Below, piece by piece: positions 23,547-36,597 of a DNA stretch of 64,000 nucleotides (position 1 is its first letter; every line of letters begins with the position of its first letter). The notes under the pieces are model-generated. The model was not told where the DNA came from. It saw only the letters and a program-made list of their open reading frames with translations, and made no database searches. This DNA comes from Straminergon stramineum (taxonomy: Eukaryota; Streptophyta; Bryopsida; Hypnales; Calliergonaceae), in the NCBI GenBank assembly GCA_963920665.1, contig OY987271.1, positions 14,635,350-14,699,349 of the forward strand, read 5' to 3'. A program made the position numbers and the translations under genes.

Positions 23547-23745
23547 TAGCTCTAGTGTTTGGACCTCTTGTGGTCCTCGCTCGTCCTCAGACTTGTACTT
23601 TTGAACCATCTTCTTGATATCGTCCTTCGGAAAACAACCTTTGTCGTGCAGGCATGTGATTGTAATCTTATTCTTCCAGCCAGTCGTCTTGAATTTTACA
23701 TCCTCAGCAGACACTTTCAAAACCCCATTCAAGTCAACCTCAAAT
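23547..23745 (-). pseudogene. HSP70 pseudogene fragment (substrate-binding domain)
   Basis: About 65 codons on the minus strand resemble the well-conserved region at the end of the HSP70 substrate-binding beta domain and start of the helical lid: [20 protein letters not shown], then NKITIT, HDKG and KYKSEDE. HSP70 chaperones usually have NGILNVSAEDK, KNKITIT and YKAEDE here. The fragment contains small insertions and substitutions, lacks the ATPase domain and has no gene context, so it is a dead scrap, possibly from a processed copy. Confidence 0.8.
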
Positions 23746-25640
23746 TAAGTTCATTGAAATCTGGAGCACACCATGAGGTGCAGAAAGCAAACCAGAAAGC
23801 TCGAACTTACTTATCACAAGTAAGATAAAACAACCCATTGTGGTCAAATGACCCATAGTGGACACCTATGGAATGACCCCATTATGGGTTTTTTCAGACC
23901 TCATCATGGGTTTTATTACTAAATGAGATTTAAACCACAATCAATATCTTATCTAACAGTAATGGACTGATTAGTGATTGTATTAAGAACTTTTAACTTT
24001 TTAGTGTAATTTTATTGTATGAAGTGACTTTTTTTATTCCTTTCACATTATAAATTATTGTGACTGCTTTAGGTGTGGAAGATGAGTATGATGGATACAA
24101 ATTTTGTTGGTTTTGGGATAGTCTACAGACTCTTTCGGGCCATGATGGGCTGAACACTTCAAAAATTTACAGCAAATTCATACTTTGTCAAAAAATAATA
24201 ATTTCAAATGCTCTCATTGTTTCTCACACCTGTCTTTATGTGGGGAAAAAATGAAAAAAAAATTCAGCAATGGCATGAGTAGGAACTCCTAATTCTGACC
24301 ACAATGGGCTGTTTTACCTTACTGGCACACCCACCCTCGAACACTTGAATTAGCACTTACATACAGAAAATTCTAAAAAAATACAATGGAATTTTTTCTT
24401 AAAACTCTAAAAATACAACTATAATAAAGACCTCTCTAAGTCTCCATCCCTCCTTCTCAAAAGCATATCAATGATATTTGATGGTTCATGAGAAACTTAA
24501 ATAAATGTAAAATTTCAAGTTTCTAACACTTAATATGACTTGAAATTCTCTAGGTTATAACAAATGTAATCCTTACTTTTTTTTAAATGACATTACTTTT
24601 AAGAATTAATTTTTATCAAACTTGCTATCTATCTCTGGTACATTGGATCTTGCAGAGAAAATCACACTAGAAATTCATTTTAACCCCTAAATTTTGAAAT
24701 TCCCCTTGACGGACTCTTTGGATTTGAAGTGGGTTTGTGTGCCCTCAATTTTGACATGAGTTTTTGGAAAATTAAAAAAAAATTGGAAGATACGAAATCA
24801 AATTGGCTTTTGGAGAATATAATTTTTTTCAATCAATGACTGAAAGCAAAAGTTATGCCACCCTAAACCCATAAAGCAGTTCACTAGGTAGGACCAAAAT
24901 ATCACAAAAATTTCAATTTTTTAATTTTTAATTCAAAGATAATATTTTTGTCTACATTTGAAGCTTTGATTCATTCTATTTGGACAAGTTATGTGAGAAA
25001 GTTATATTGTGGGGGGCAATCTAAGCATCTTCATGAAAAAATAACTCACAGAATGCAATTCTCACAATTTTTCCAAAAAAATTGTTTGAAACAATTAAGT
25101 TTGCTTTTTAGAACATCTTGTTATTGAGATTATTGTGATTCAATTCCATCTTAGAATTATTAACAATTTAGTTTTTTGTTCAATCTTCTACCTACTTCTA
25201 CTTCACAATTTTTTTAAGAAATGAAAATCAAATGTTTTTATTTTGAATGTTTTTTACCTAACTCTTCATTCAATTTTTCAACATAGAAAATTAGAAATTC
25301 AAAATCAGTAGAGCAAAGCCAAAAAAAAGAAGATTCAAGGCCAAAAAATCTGGTTGAATGAGGTGCAAAAAACCAGGTCTCTTCACTTTAAATGCAAATA
25401 TCTTGCAATTTGTATGGTCAAAGTTTCTAAAATTTCTTCCACACGTTATTATATTATTCTATTGGAAGATCCTATGGTTGAATGTGGGAAAAAATCATTT
25501 GAAAACTTATTTTCAATTTACAATAGACATTATGACAATTTTGAATGTTTTTTGATGGAAAAAAGGCCTTGGAACTATAGGGATTAAAAAGTTGTAGAAG
25601 ACATTTCTAGAAGCTAAAGAGTGATAGTGGTTATTCATAG

Positions 25641-25680
25641 GGTGTCCCTTTTGAGTGGATAGTCATTCAAAAGGGACACC
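25641..25680. repeat. Perfect 14-bp hairpin
   Basis: GGTGTCCCTTTTGA (25641-25654) is followed after 12 bases by its exact reverse complement TCAAAAGGGACACC (25667-25680). The stem is GC-balanced while the surroundings are AT-rich. It may be a small inverted-repeat transposon remnant; no target duplication was recognised. Confidence 0.8.
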
Positions 25681-26023
25681 AAAGCCCCAAGATTTTAAAA
25701 AATGTTTTATTTACTTTTCATTACTTCCCAATCAAAAAATTAAAATAGAAATTTTATATTCTTTGTTCATTACCCCCAAACCATATATCTTTTCTAATTA
25801 CATATGATAACAATTGATATGGGGTATATGACCATATATATACAATAAACCATGTCCATATGTCATACTTGTACTTGAATGCAGTGGGGGTTTTTCTAGT
25901 GATTTGTCATCACTTTGCACCAAAATAATGAGCCCCGCACCAAGCCCTTAGAACATAAATAGTAAAATCATGGATGAAATCTCCAAAAAACTTTAAATTA
26001 AAAAAAATGAAATGAAATTGCCA

Positions 26024-26032
26024 AATTGTGGA
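26024..26032 (+). repeat. Target-site duplication of MULE-2, left copy
   Basis: AATTGTGGA, matched exactly at 61554-61562 just outside the right inverted repeat. Confidence 0.78.
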
Positions 26033-26354
26033 CAGGGTTGCTAGCATGTGAGCCTGTGAGCAAGAAACTTTTTGGCGAGAAAAAATGGCTGAAAGACCTA
26101 TGACCGCGGACATGAGAAAGTAAAAAGGGCAAAGAATGTAGAGTTTTTTTCGCAAAATTCGAAGCACTTACCCCTTTATTTGATTGAAGGGTTTTCTGGA
26201 ACAAAATGTATTCCACATACATGAAATTCTTATAGTAGGAAATAAGAATTAGAGAAACGCATGTCCAAGATATAGCCATAAAACACACAAATCCAATCAT
26301 AATAGAAAACAATACACAATAGCATGACTCATGAGATATGTCAATTTCATGAGT

Positions 26355-27278
26355 CTAGGTCGCAGTGCAGTCGATGGCGGATTTGGAAGACTTGGACAAA
26401 TCTGAAGACTCTCTACCCTCAGATGTAGACCCATCTATGAACTGTAAGACATTTAGAGCGTATGAGTCTTTATAGCGTTTTGGTTTGGAACAACCAAAGT
26501 TCACAAAGGCTGTTGCTATCTGGTTGGCATAGACTGGAAGCTCGTATCTCTTCTCCGGACTACATAGAAGACTTTGTTTCTTCATCATTGGATCAAGTGC
26601 CATCAATCTTTGATGACTGCAAACAAAAATGTCACCATGTTAGAGTTTTGAAAGGTAGAAGGCATCATGCACAAAGAGAATTAAAAAAGTGCCTACTTAC
26701 TTATTCAATTTTCCCTTCCAAATGAATTTGCGAGGCACCACGGGCATGGCATTCGGATCCTGCGAAATTGCAAATGGTGGAGGCGGTGGTGTCACTTCCT
26801 TGGCAGTAGTGGACTTCCGCATGGGTTTGAGGATGGCTTCGAAGATGTCCTTGTTCTCCTCCAAGGCCACAATGTGGCGGCCCGTGCCATGACAAGCGAC
26901 AATGGATGCACCTATACGCATGGAAATTTAAAAATATATTATGAGAGACTAAAATAGTAGTTTGGGTACAATTGGGAGGTAGAGTAGTCTTATTGAATAT
27001 TAACCTATGGATGCGGTGCAGTCAAGAATCAGATCTCCTAGGACGCTGGTAGCTTCAAGGAGAATTTGAAAGAACCATGGATCTTTTTCGCAAGCCCCAC
27101 ACCAAGGCTTCCCGTCATCCATGGCCATGTCATCTGGATGGGTGTAGTTCATCACCATGTCATCCCATGCGATGTCGACACCAACCTTCACCATTGTGGT
27201 AGTGCGCTTGAAAGCGAAATTGGATTTCCCTTTCGTGCCCAAGTCCTTCACCACCAAGGTGATTCCAAATTTTTGTGT
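26355..27278 (-). pseudogene. MULE-2 methyltransferase-like gene, last three exons only
   Basis: Three minus-strand exons are visible: 27278-27005, 26911-26701 and 26616-26355, all with GT-AG borders. The first reads PWCGACEKDPWFFQ and then GDLILDCTASIG across the splice junction into ASIVACHGTGRHIVALEENK. This is the X-then-I motif region of a beta-class N4/N6 methyltransferase (normally LDPFxGSGTT and GRxxxGIE). The first exon is 274 nt, exactly the length of the matching MULE-1 exon (46743-47016), and the intron falls at the same place. The Gly-rich SAM loop is degenerate, so activity is doubtful. The last exon (CSKPKRYKDSYALNVLQFID, Ser-rich tail) is unrecognised. The 5' part, including any ParB-like domain, is missing: element A begins at 27338. 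Confidence 0.72.
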
Positions 27279-27337
27279 CTGCACAGTCATCCAAAATAGG
27301 TGTACAATCATGTACAATGCGATGAAAGTAATGCATG

Positions 27338-30300
27338 TGTCGCAACACAGGATAAGTAAATTCCCTATTATGCTCACAAAAATCACTCTAAAGCATAACG
27401 AAGTGACTCTAAAGATCGAACCCACCAGATTTTGTGAAGTATTTACTTGATTTGGGCGAGTAAGCTCTCTCACCCTCGAAAACTTCCTTTCCGGTCCTAG
27501 ATCTAAAACCGGAAACAACCAACCACCAAGAGGATTAGGACCGGATTACTTCCCATCCGATCTTTGAATCCTCCGGTTAACCAATTCTCCTAATCTCCAG
27601 GACCTAAACGATTCCGGTCCTGGTACTACTCTGAACCAATCCGCTCCAGCTGGTTCCCGTACCTCCTCAACACTCTTCCAGTTTAGTTTTGCCTCTGTTG
27701 GACCATCAAAGGGTTCGCCGCTTAGGTTTCTGAGTGGTAGGCCCACCACTCCTTCTACGGATTATAGTGGTTGAAGACCCACTATTCTCTCCCTTCCTCT
27801 CCTAACTAACTCGAATCCGGTTTGATCCCTCACAACACTCCCAACAGCAATCCGGAATGCAGGTCACACAGAGATCCCCCGTACGATCCGTTCTTACTAC
27901 AACAACCTCAATGCCAGCTCCTACCTGTGCGAAGCTAGGTGGTTACAAGTGTACTCGTCCGTTCCAATAGTAAATAGGATCATTCCATTTACCGACTAAG
28001 GTGGTGAGACCTCTCAAAAGATCGGACACTCAACCGGACTACCCGTCCAAGAGTTCTAGTGCGACTAAGGATACCCTCCCTATCCGCCTAGCCTAACAAC
28101 GGCTATCTCACCCGGAACTTCAAAACCGTAGATCTTGCTGAGGCACTGAAATACACTCCCAACTCTTACACAACCTACACCCACACTAAGGATCGGAAAC
28201 TATTGCACTAAGGGGAGAAACCTAATCACAACTCTGCCTTATGCCTTCCTAACTTCGCATCATGCAAAACCTTCCAAGCTTGGGAGACACACACAACAAT
28301 AGAGCGCATACAAAGGTACAACAAAAATTGCAAAAAGAAGACTCCCAGCGTCCCTCGCGGGCGTTGACTATATACATTTCAAAAAGTTACAAATAGGCGG
28401 GAAAACTCGCGAAAGTTCCGCCGCCATCTCGGTCAGACTTTTCGGTCCTACCTACTCCCCATTGGATTGGAATAGTTCCTGTATCCGTTCCTACTCTACT
28501 TACTCTGTACATTCTAAGTCCCTATTCGCGATCCAATGGTCGCGCTGTCTGCTCCCGGGTCCATATGCTCGAAAACCTCGTTTAGATTCCGACTCCTCTC
28601 TACCTCCTGAGGTCGAGGAACCGGATTGCCTTCTGTGGACGCGGGTGGTGAGTCCAAGTCGATGGTGGTTCCAGGCATGCCGGCTTGGGTCGTTCTCTTG
28701 GACTTGGGGGTTGTATCCTTCCCCTCTCTTGTTGTCACTTTCGGGAACGAATCCAGGAGGGAGATATTCGAGAGTCGAATACCGTGAGAGCAAGTTGTTC
28801 TCAATAGTATCCAGGTACTCTCCTCCATCCGGTTCGTTGCCTTCTGTGCCTCCTTCATTGCCGCTTCTACCTACTCGGCAAAGTCATTGAGAATCCTTAC
28901 CATCCGAGAACCGGATAGCTTCTTCTCCTCGTGCACCCGCTCATCAAACAACTTTGCTTTGGTGAGGGCCGTTCCGGTCTCCCCAAACGTGGCCTTCACT
29001 TGCTCCATCATCTACCGAGCATCCTCTGCAATAGACTTGGTGGCTGCAAAGTTCTCCTTGTGCACCAAGATCTCCGTCTTCATCCGATCCACCTCCTCTT
29101 GTAACTGGCAGATCTCTACTTCCTGCTTCTAGGCCTCGATCGGATCAAAGATACAACCCGCCACCTTTTCCGGTAGCTCTCGGTTGGGTGCTGCTCCCAC
29201 CAACTGCCCGATGGCTACGACTATCCTTCTCTTGAGTTCCCAATCCATCCTGATGTCACAGAGGACCTTCACCAGAGGTTGGAACGGATCCTCGGGATCC
29301 ACTGCCTTCTCGTCTTTCGGTTTCCCTTCCGGAGCTGGAGTGTTGGGCCCAGGTAGCGTCCCTCATTTGTTCGGGGAGGTAGTCTTGTGACGCTTGACCA
29401 ACGGTACTGGCGCCTCCTCGTCTTCCGACTCCGAATCCTCTCCCGGTTCAAAACCGGATTCGGTCTCCCGATCCGATCTTGATTCTCCATATCTCAGCAC
29501 TACTTGTTGATTCTTCCACACCTCGTCCTCTCTGTCATTCAGGTGTTGATGGAATTGATAAAGGTGCATCAAGTAGGGGCTTACTGGAGTTGCCCTACTC
29601 TTTCCGATTCTACTAACTAACTGGAGCACCAGATCGGAAATGATCCGAGCCCAATCGACTTTCCGGTCCCCTCTCAGGGCCTGAAAATGGTGTTTGCAAG
29701 GGTAATGGTTACCCTTATTGTCTTTTCCGGATGGTGGATCGGAACGAGGAATTGTAAGAGTCGGCGGTTGCGCTCATCGTTATAGTCCTCTATGGCGTAT
29801 CCATCCTTCGGGTTCACCACACCCTCGAATTTGCCTCGGACGAAGTCGTCCTTCCGACTGGCCATCCCAAATCCTCCCGGCCGGAAGCTGTAAACTGACC
29901 TCCAGACCTCTTCCGTCCAGAGGGGCGGAACCGCTCTCAGCGTATTGTCCCACTCATTAGACACTTTGCCCAAGAGTTCCCGCACGAAAACTTCCTCCTT
30001 GAAACCCCAAGGCTTGGTTGCAAACCCTATACAACCCATGGAGTTCAAGTCATCCATGAGTTCCGCTTGGGTATCCTCTGACAGCGGGATAACTGGAACT
30101 ACTTTTCGGAGTTTGACATCTACTGGTGATGATGAGCTAGCATGACCTCCAGTTCTTTTGGGCTGCAGCATAGTTGCGGACGAGCTACTTGGAACCCTTT
30201 CCGATTTTACCTTATTGTCGCTCTCCTAGCCGCACGTCCCGTTCCTTTCCTTCACTCTCCGATCTCAACCGGAAACCAAACTTGTACTGTAGCGGATACA

Positions 30301-30696
30301 ATAACACTCGCGAAAAACACTCGAAACAGTGCCTGACACGGAATGCTGAAACTGATAGACACGAGGAGCTTGAAAGCGTTGGAAAATGAAAAAGTGAAAA
30401 GGGGTGTGACTGGCCAGGCCAGCCCATTTATATTGGCTGGCCCTGATTGCCACCTCATTATGACCTAATCCAGATCCGGTTTTCATAGGGTATCCGGTCC
30501 GTCACTTATCCAGTCAGACATCTGTTCCTATCGCTTCATTCCCTGGAAACTAGATTGAGTAGATCTTCCCGCTATTTTATTTTCCACTTCTATTTCCCCT
30601 CCTTATGGTTTCTTAACCAAATCCGAATACCCTTATCTAGCTATCCGGTTAGTATTACTAAGTTAAACCAAAAAAATAGAATTTCATGCGCCCACA
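27338..30696 (-). mobile_element. Element A, copy 1 (full length, mismatched flanks)
   Basis: Read on the plus strand this begins TGTCGCAACACAGGATAAG (27338) and ends ATTTCATGCGCCCACA (30696); its length and sequence match the A copies at 39142-42489 and 55601-58944 end to end. Flanks are GCATG on the left and CCCTG on the right, so it has no target duplication, although the other two full copies have perfect ones. The left flank is the MULE-2 methyltransferase-like gene and the right flank is an internal point of element B. This fits recombination between two A insertions. Confidence 0.8.
28514..30171 (-). pseudogene. Element A protein (Gag-like or plant-transposon-like), copy 1
   Basis: The coding frame starts at ATG 30171 and ends at TAG 28514-28516, about 550 codons. 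The N-terminal half (residues about 40-190) has the conserved blocks GKVSNEWDNT, VWRSVYSFRPGGFGMASRKD, KFEGVVNPKDGYAIED, VTITLANTIF and ATPVSPYLMHLYQ. It recalls the 'putative plant transposon protein' / Gag-like families linked with plant LTR elements. An acidic stretch, a Lys/His patch and a coiled-coil-like Glu/Lys/Ala-rich C-terminal half follow (DRMKTEILVH, SIAEDAR, EQVEAAM). No catalytic motif is seen. This copy is broken: TGA at 29363-29365 (CGA in the copy at 40461), TAG at 29012-29014 (CAG in the copy at 40812) and other changes. Confidence 0.65.
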
Positions 30697-30931
30697 CCCT
30701 GTGAGGGTAAAACAGAGGTACCAAAAACTAGTGTTTGTGAGTGAAGTGACAGATCAGGAATCCGGAAACAGAGTGAATCCGGATTGGATTCCGGAAAGAG
30801 AGAGCTTAAGTTGGTAGAACGGATAACCTAGGCTTGCAACAACATACTAGAATCCCCTGGGACGATATTTCGAGTTAGTTTACACGTTTGGGTGTTGTAA
30901 ATGGTATTTACCACACGCTACGCGTACGACA
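30697..30931 (+). mobile_element. Element B, 3' terminal fragment
   Basis: About 235 bp match the 3' end of the B copy at about 52447-52681 (GAGGGTAAAA, CCAAAAACTAGTGTTTGTGA, through to CGTACGACA). The fragment ends exactly at the B terminus and is followed by GATAC within an A fragment, consistent with B having inserted into A there. Its 5' portion is cut off by A copy 1. Confidence 0.8.
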
Positions 30932-31473
30932 GATACAACCCACGACCTTTTCCGGTAGCTCTCTGTCGAGTGCTGCTCCCACCAACTACCCGATGTCTAC
31001 AACTATCCTTCTCTTGCATTCCCAATCCATCCTGATGTCATAGAGGACCTTCACCAGGGGGTGGAACGGGTCATCGGGATCCGCTTCCTCCAATATTGTC
31101 TTCTCCTCTTCCGGTTTTCCTTCTGGAGCTGGAGTGTTGTGACCAAGTGGCGTCCTTCGTTTGTTGGGGGAGGTAGTCTTGTGACGCTTGACCGGCGGTA
31201 CTGGCGCATCCTCTCCATCCGACTCCGAATCCTCTCTTGGTTCAGAACCGGATTTGGTCTCCTGATCCGATCCTGATTCTCCATATCTCAGCACTACTTG
31301 CTGATTCTTCCACACCTCGTCCTCTTTGTCATTCATGAGTTGATGAGACTGATAGAGGTGCATTAAGTAGGGGCTCACTGGAGTTGCCCTACTCTTTCCA
31401 ACTCTATTAACTAACTAGAGCACCAGATCAGAAATGATCCGGGCCCAGTCGACTTTCTAGTCCCCTCTCAGAG
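30932..31473 (-). mobile_element. Element A fragment, left half of a copy split by MULE-1
   Basis: This matches the middle of element A (minus orientation). Encoded residues include SPYLMHLYQSHQLMNDKEDE and RHKTTSPNKRRTP, with the CGA Arg codon that is TGA in two other copies (about 31158). It stops at CCTCTCAGAG, where MULE-1 begins. The same copy resumes at 48477 with CCTCTCAGAG and continues without loss. Confidence 0.85.
31464..31473 (+). repeat. Target-site duplication of MULE-1, left copy
   Basis: CCTCTCAGAG, repeated at 48477-48486. In intact A copies this decamer occurs once (for example near 57935), which confirms that it was duplicated by the insertion. Confidence 0.9.
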
Positions 31474-32261
31474 CAATGACGCTAGAATATGAGCGGGGAG
31501 CGATGAGCGTTGAGCATTGAGCAACAAAAGATTAGATTTGAGCGCTCACTATGAAGATATTTATTAAAAATAGACATGTCAGAGTAATAAATAGGCTTGT
31601 TAGACTGAAATATAGTAATGTCAGAAACGAAGAATAGAAAAATTTATAAAGTTTTTTTGCATAAGTTTTATTCAAAATAATCAATTTGCAATCAAATGAT
31701 GTATGAAGGGCATCAATGAAAGACTAGCATCCAAAAATGACTTTTTTTCACACTCTACTACTATAGTACATGTCCTAAAAAATGCCTTTTTCATTTTTTC
31801 ATTTTTCCCAAAATATTAATTTACAAAAATTATTACAATTTGCATTGTTTATCTCAAAACTTTGTTAAATAATTTGAGGTTGGTTTAGTGTTCTTTAGAA
31901 CCAAAGAGCACTTTGAAGGTTTATTTGGAGATATTTAATAATCAATCGTATAATGTTGTTGGGATATGGTTATTGGTGAAGTACTCCTTGGAACTAAGGA
32001 GCACCTTCATGATTCATTTGTAGAATTGTAACATTTCATCCTACACTGTTGTTTGGTTGAATTCAACCTCTTTCTTATATACTTTTTTTGATGTTTATGA
32101 TTTTACATATGATTTGAGTCGTCCTTGGGTTGTCATGAACTATTTCCACCTCAATCTAATTAGGATTTGGGATATTTTGCAACTACTCCAATTGACAATT
32201 CTATATCCACCTTTAAACATAAGTGGTTTTACTATCTACTACAAGGCAGATATATAATATC

Positions 32262-35200
32262 TTATAGATTGCTACCTACAAGAAGTAGCTTCACTTCATC
32301 AAAGCTCAGACTTGGTGCATGTATATACTTGTCGTCCTTAGAGTTTGCCTTACAAATGAACCTAAAGACATAATACAAATGCTTGCAATTTACCCATGAT
32401 TTCCTACTACCAAGTGCAGCTGTACTCATGGTGATGAAGTCTTCGCAGGTACAAGCAGGGAAGTCCGAAATTGTGATTCGATAGACCTTCTAGTAGGGTA
32501 AGATACCAGATATTAGAGAAATCACTCTACCATAACCAGGGTATGGAATAACAACTACAGATTGAATGACAACTTTTAAGTTTCGTGCAGTCTTTCATTT
32601 GTTGCGGTGGTCAACTGTAGGCGCATTAGGGTTTCGTCGGATGGTCCTTCCTAATCGCTTTGTGGGGTGCATGTCACCGTTAGATGGTTGTAGATTGCTA
32701 TCTAGTTGCTTCGAGTGAAGGAGGGACAGACCTCTCCCTGTACTCTCTTCATTAAAGAGGTGGAGCGATGGTTCATCTATATTCTTAGTTTGCAATTGGA
32801 AACCTGCTTCCTCTAAAGAAAGGATCTTTGATTTGGTGAGATGTGTCCCACATGCAATAGGCCAAACATTTGGAAGAGGAGGCTAGTCATGAACCCACTT
32901 CACCTTAAAGCCTCCTACGCAATGCATGAGGTCGTCTGAGCAAAACTAGAAATCAAAGTTTATAATGGCCTTGGTTCCATATTCTGTCATGCGGTTGTTG
33001 TAGGTAGGTGATGTTGTTCCACTCTTGTTTGCCTTGTTTATCTTGGCCCCACATTTCTTCTTCATTCCAACTTGAACTCCGTGACAAGTCTTTCCTTCCT
33101 TCATACACCTAGCAATGTGCCACAAAGAAGGGTTGCAATTTGTTTCAAGTACCTTAGTAGCGTGAGGGCGTATTGTACTTGGTTCTGCTTCTTGTATCAA
33201 CATTGGCACTGGTGTTGATGCGCCTGCTTCTATACGTGCTCTTACTGATCGAGTCTGAACTTTTGGTGCAGAGAAGTTCACTGTATCATGGCGGTGAGAG
33301 TCACCATCTGACCCAGGTGGCAGATTTAGTTTGCGCTTTGAGGATCCAAAGACTTCTTCACCTTCTAAATGGGGAACACGTATAGTGAATAGGTGAGCAC
33401 TTGGTAGTTTGGCGGCAACCTCGGCAAATTGTGCTGGATTTTTGGTTCGTCTGGCAACTTGAAGGCGAAGTTCATCCAAGTGGGGACCTGTGCCGGATGC
33501 ATACCCTTGGAGGTATGCCCAATAATTTGTTGATTGTTGAATAGCACGCATCATGTCATCTGTGGTGGCGACATATAAGCAAGTTCCCCTCTTCCTAGAC
33601 ATTTGCAACCACTTGTTGTGAACTGTCTCTGCCAAGTTGCATGAAGGCATTTCAGCCAGCTCCTCCAAGTTCAGGTTCTACACCAACAACAAAAATTTTG
33701 AGAGGTGCGGTAAGGCTTTTTTAGTTCCCAAAGTCTAATTTTAGTACTATGAAGTTTGAGTATTTAGCTCAAATTTGTGCAAATTCTTTACATGTGAAGG
33801 AAAACAAAAAAATAGAAAACACATACATTTTGGACATTAAAAGAACTTGCAAGTGAATAGAAATTAGGCCAATTGAAAAGGGAAATAGAAATTTGAGGAG
33901 GCATATGCCGTACCAATTCAAGAAATCCACCCCATTGTCGATATCAGAAGTGCCAGAAATCCAACCAATCATCTAATTCTCGAAGAGAGTCCTCTGATGC
34001 AGCTCTTGAAGAGAGCCACCAACCTTTGATTCCTAAATATCTTTCTTCCACTTCCGCCATCGACTTTGCATCTTTGTATTGTTTACAAAGCATCTTGTGA
34101 GTTTCTTGGAACTCTATGCGAATGAGCTTCTCAGTATGTCTATTAATCGATGTTGTCCAATGAAGTAGACAGGAGCGCTCCCGATCTTGCATTAGCTCTT
34201 GCTTGTTGCCACTTCCATATACCACACGAACAGCATGCCAGTTGGCCATTGTGTTGTCAACCAGAAAACCCTTGAAATTTGGAGAAGAAATCCCATGGCG
34301 CGCCATAACAGAGTTAAGCGATCTCCACATTTGCTCTTGTGACCGAGCATCTTCACTCATCATGTCGCAGACGCAGATAGTTTGAACTCGACAAAACTCA
34401 AGATCGTAAACATGGGCAGCCATTGACGTCCATCCCTTCACCCTCTTTACATGATCAAACATGCACCAAGAGTTTTGCAAGTCTCCACCAGGTTGCATTC
34501 GCCTTACCAAGTCTACTCTGCTTCCTGGACCTTCTTCAGACATCTTGAAAAGGTAAACCTTCTCTTTACCTTGTCCTGAAAAAACGCTATCTTGAATAAA
34601 AGAGTAAGCACTTCTCATTTTCAAGGAGATAGTGTTGTCAATGGGTCCTCCATTCGTACTGTGACGGAAACCTGAGATGGTATTTCGAATACTCGGAGAA
34701 CTAAGTATCCTGAATTTCTCCATGACAGCTTCAAGGGCCTCTCCACGGAGGGGCTTTCGGTCACTTTGTAATCCTTCCTCTCTAAACAATTCAGATGCAA
34801 GAAAATCCTTACTAGCAGCAAGCCGAATGGCTGAATTTGTCGCAGTTGGTGTCTTTGATACTTCTTAACTAATCAAAGATGTTGTTTGATCAACAGAATC
34901 GCTACAAATGCCTTTACCCACAGGATGATTGTGAATACCAACATGGATACAAGCTCTAGGAAGACCTGAAGAGTTCAAGACCCTATACATACGACAAGGA
35001 CACTAAGCTTTGCATGAAGGAACTTCCTTACAAATCTGACATATAAGATTAGACTTTGTTGGTGATTGCTCTCCCACAACAAAGATGGTAGGTGATGACC
35101 CCTCCCACTCTGTCTCATTTTTGTTGCCGCTGCGCTGTAGTCTAGGGCATGCTTTGTTTTCGCAAACAAGGTGGCCCACATACAATGAGTAGTGGAACTT

Positions 35201-36031
35201 TAGGCCAAAGTCATTCACAATATTAGTGGTGTGTGTGTGTGTCTAATTGTGTCCATCAAACTTACGGTCCATGCCCTCTAGCTATCGACCTATAGAAGAT
35301 GAAGAGTTTGAGCTGGGTCGAGTTCCGGAAAAGGAAAAGGAAGAAGGAAGAGGAGGTAACTCAAAGAGTACATCCCCATTAAATGATTGAGGAAGATGTC
35401 GAACAGATTCACAACGAAGTGCGTTGAGGTTTAGAAACTTCAACTCATTCCGAGCACGTGGACGACTCTACATATCTCTAAGGCACTCCAAGACGCTCAC
35501 AAATTTAGTTTCCCTTTGATGAACAGAAGGATGCAATGTGCTATCATGCTTAATGTTGTCCTCATCGAATAGAGTGTCTTCACACTTTTCAGGTATGGTA
35601 GAGAGCTTGGAATTCTCATCAATGATAACAACAACATAATCATCGGAAGACTCTGTAAGATCAATATGGTTATAACTTGGAGACTCTACCTTTATACAAG
35701 TTCCCCAAGACATCTGAACAGTAGAGGTTGCAGATCCGGGTGTGAGAATTTCTGTTGACATTGACCTAGTGACCCTTGGAGTACCGAAAGTATGGTACTT
35801 GCCTGGGGAAAGCTTCCACATGACTCCTGAGTCATTCTTGATCTTCGGTAGCATGACAATAGATATGACTTGAACTCCCTTGGAATCGAATATCTCCTCC
35901 TCCACCCATAAAGAAGACAACTCCAAGTTGAACCTAATACTGAGAATCAATGCAGATATGCATGCTACACCATCATCACTACAAGGAAATGAAATTGGAA
36001 TGCTAGACCTGTCACCATGAACAAGTGCCAT
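32262..36031 (-). pseudogene. MULE-1 transposase (Mutator-like, SWIM zinc finger)
   Basis: Two exons, 36031-33914 and 33677-32262, encode about 1,175 codons aligned end to end with the MULE-2 protein. The N-terminal region holds a Cys/His zinc-finger-like segment (NLICQICKEVPSCKA ... ACIHVGIHNHPV). The central DDE-type core has TICVCDMMSED, GFLVDNTMANWHAVRVVYG and ERSCLLHW (the C-x-x-H-like box), then EERYLGIKGWWLSS. Exon 2 ends in the SWIM finger ACTCEDF ... NCKHLYYVF. Proteins of this kind cut and move elements with matching inverted repeats. The frame is broken by many stops: TAG at 35468, about 35285 and about 35243, TAA 34865-34867, TGA 33944-33946, TAG 32946-32948 and 32883-32885. At most of the positions that align, MULE-2 has Gln, Arg or Trp. 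The start is chosen at MALVHGD because it aligns with MACIRVHG of MULE-2. Confidence 0.82.
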
Positions 36032-36597
36032 GTCCATACTTGAATCTACATACAATCTATAAAGTCATGGTGAATGTTATTGCTTGCCTACATGGGGGAA
36101 TCCAAAAGCTTTTTTGTCATAGTACCTAGATGACAATGAGACGGATTGAAGAGAAAGATTTCGGTTGTTTTATATTGGATTTTAGTGATTTGAAATTTGA
36201 ATTGAGAAGCCTGCATTTAAGGATTTTATGTCCGTCCAACAATTCAATTATTTTATTTCAGTTACCATTACACAATCCTTAGAATTATTAATTGTAGATT
36301 GCGCCACACTCATAGATGATCAAATGAAGGCACATTAGAAGCCACCAAATAGAGGCTTCTTTCTATGTAGGATTGATATTTTGAAATGTAAGAGTGATTG
36401 TGAGGCAGTTGAGCAAAAAAGGGTTGTTAGTGTCTGTTGGAGTTCAAGTGAGTAGATGTCGTTATGTCATGAGAAGCTCTAATAAATTGGATGAGAATAT
36501 GTTCATCAACCTCTAAGATTGATATATATTGGAGAGATTGTAAAGTTAGCAATGAAGAAGTAGAATTAGTTTTGTTGTAGTGTTTTTGGTTGGAAGG
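36032..36597. promoter_or_regulatory. Head-to-head intergenic region of MULE-1
   Basis: About 566 bp separate the ATG of the leftward transposase from the ATG of the rightward ParB/methyltransferase-like gene. Such a gap would have to contain both promoters. It is AT-rich; I see no single convincing TATA box, and the assignment rests on gene positions only. Confidence 0.5.

Larger units (their letters stand above)
20848..26022. other. AT-rich spacer
   Basis: About 5 kb of AT-rich DNA with many A and T runs, a C run near 21908-21922 and no intact gene. It contains an HSP70 gene scrap (23547-23745) and a strong short hairpin (25641-25680), listed separately. Other open frames here are short and show no recognisable protein. 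Confidence 0.6.

Noticed and set aside
29718..30427. Plus-strand open frames opposite the element A gene
   Set aside because: They are antisense shadows of the minus-strand A protein, whose conserved blocks are shared with the copies at 39660 and 58426.
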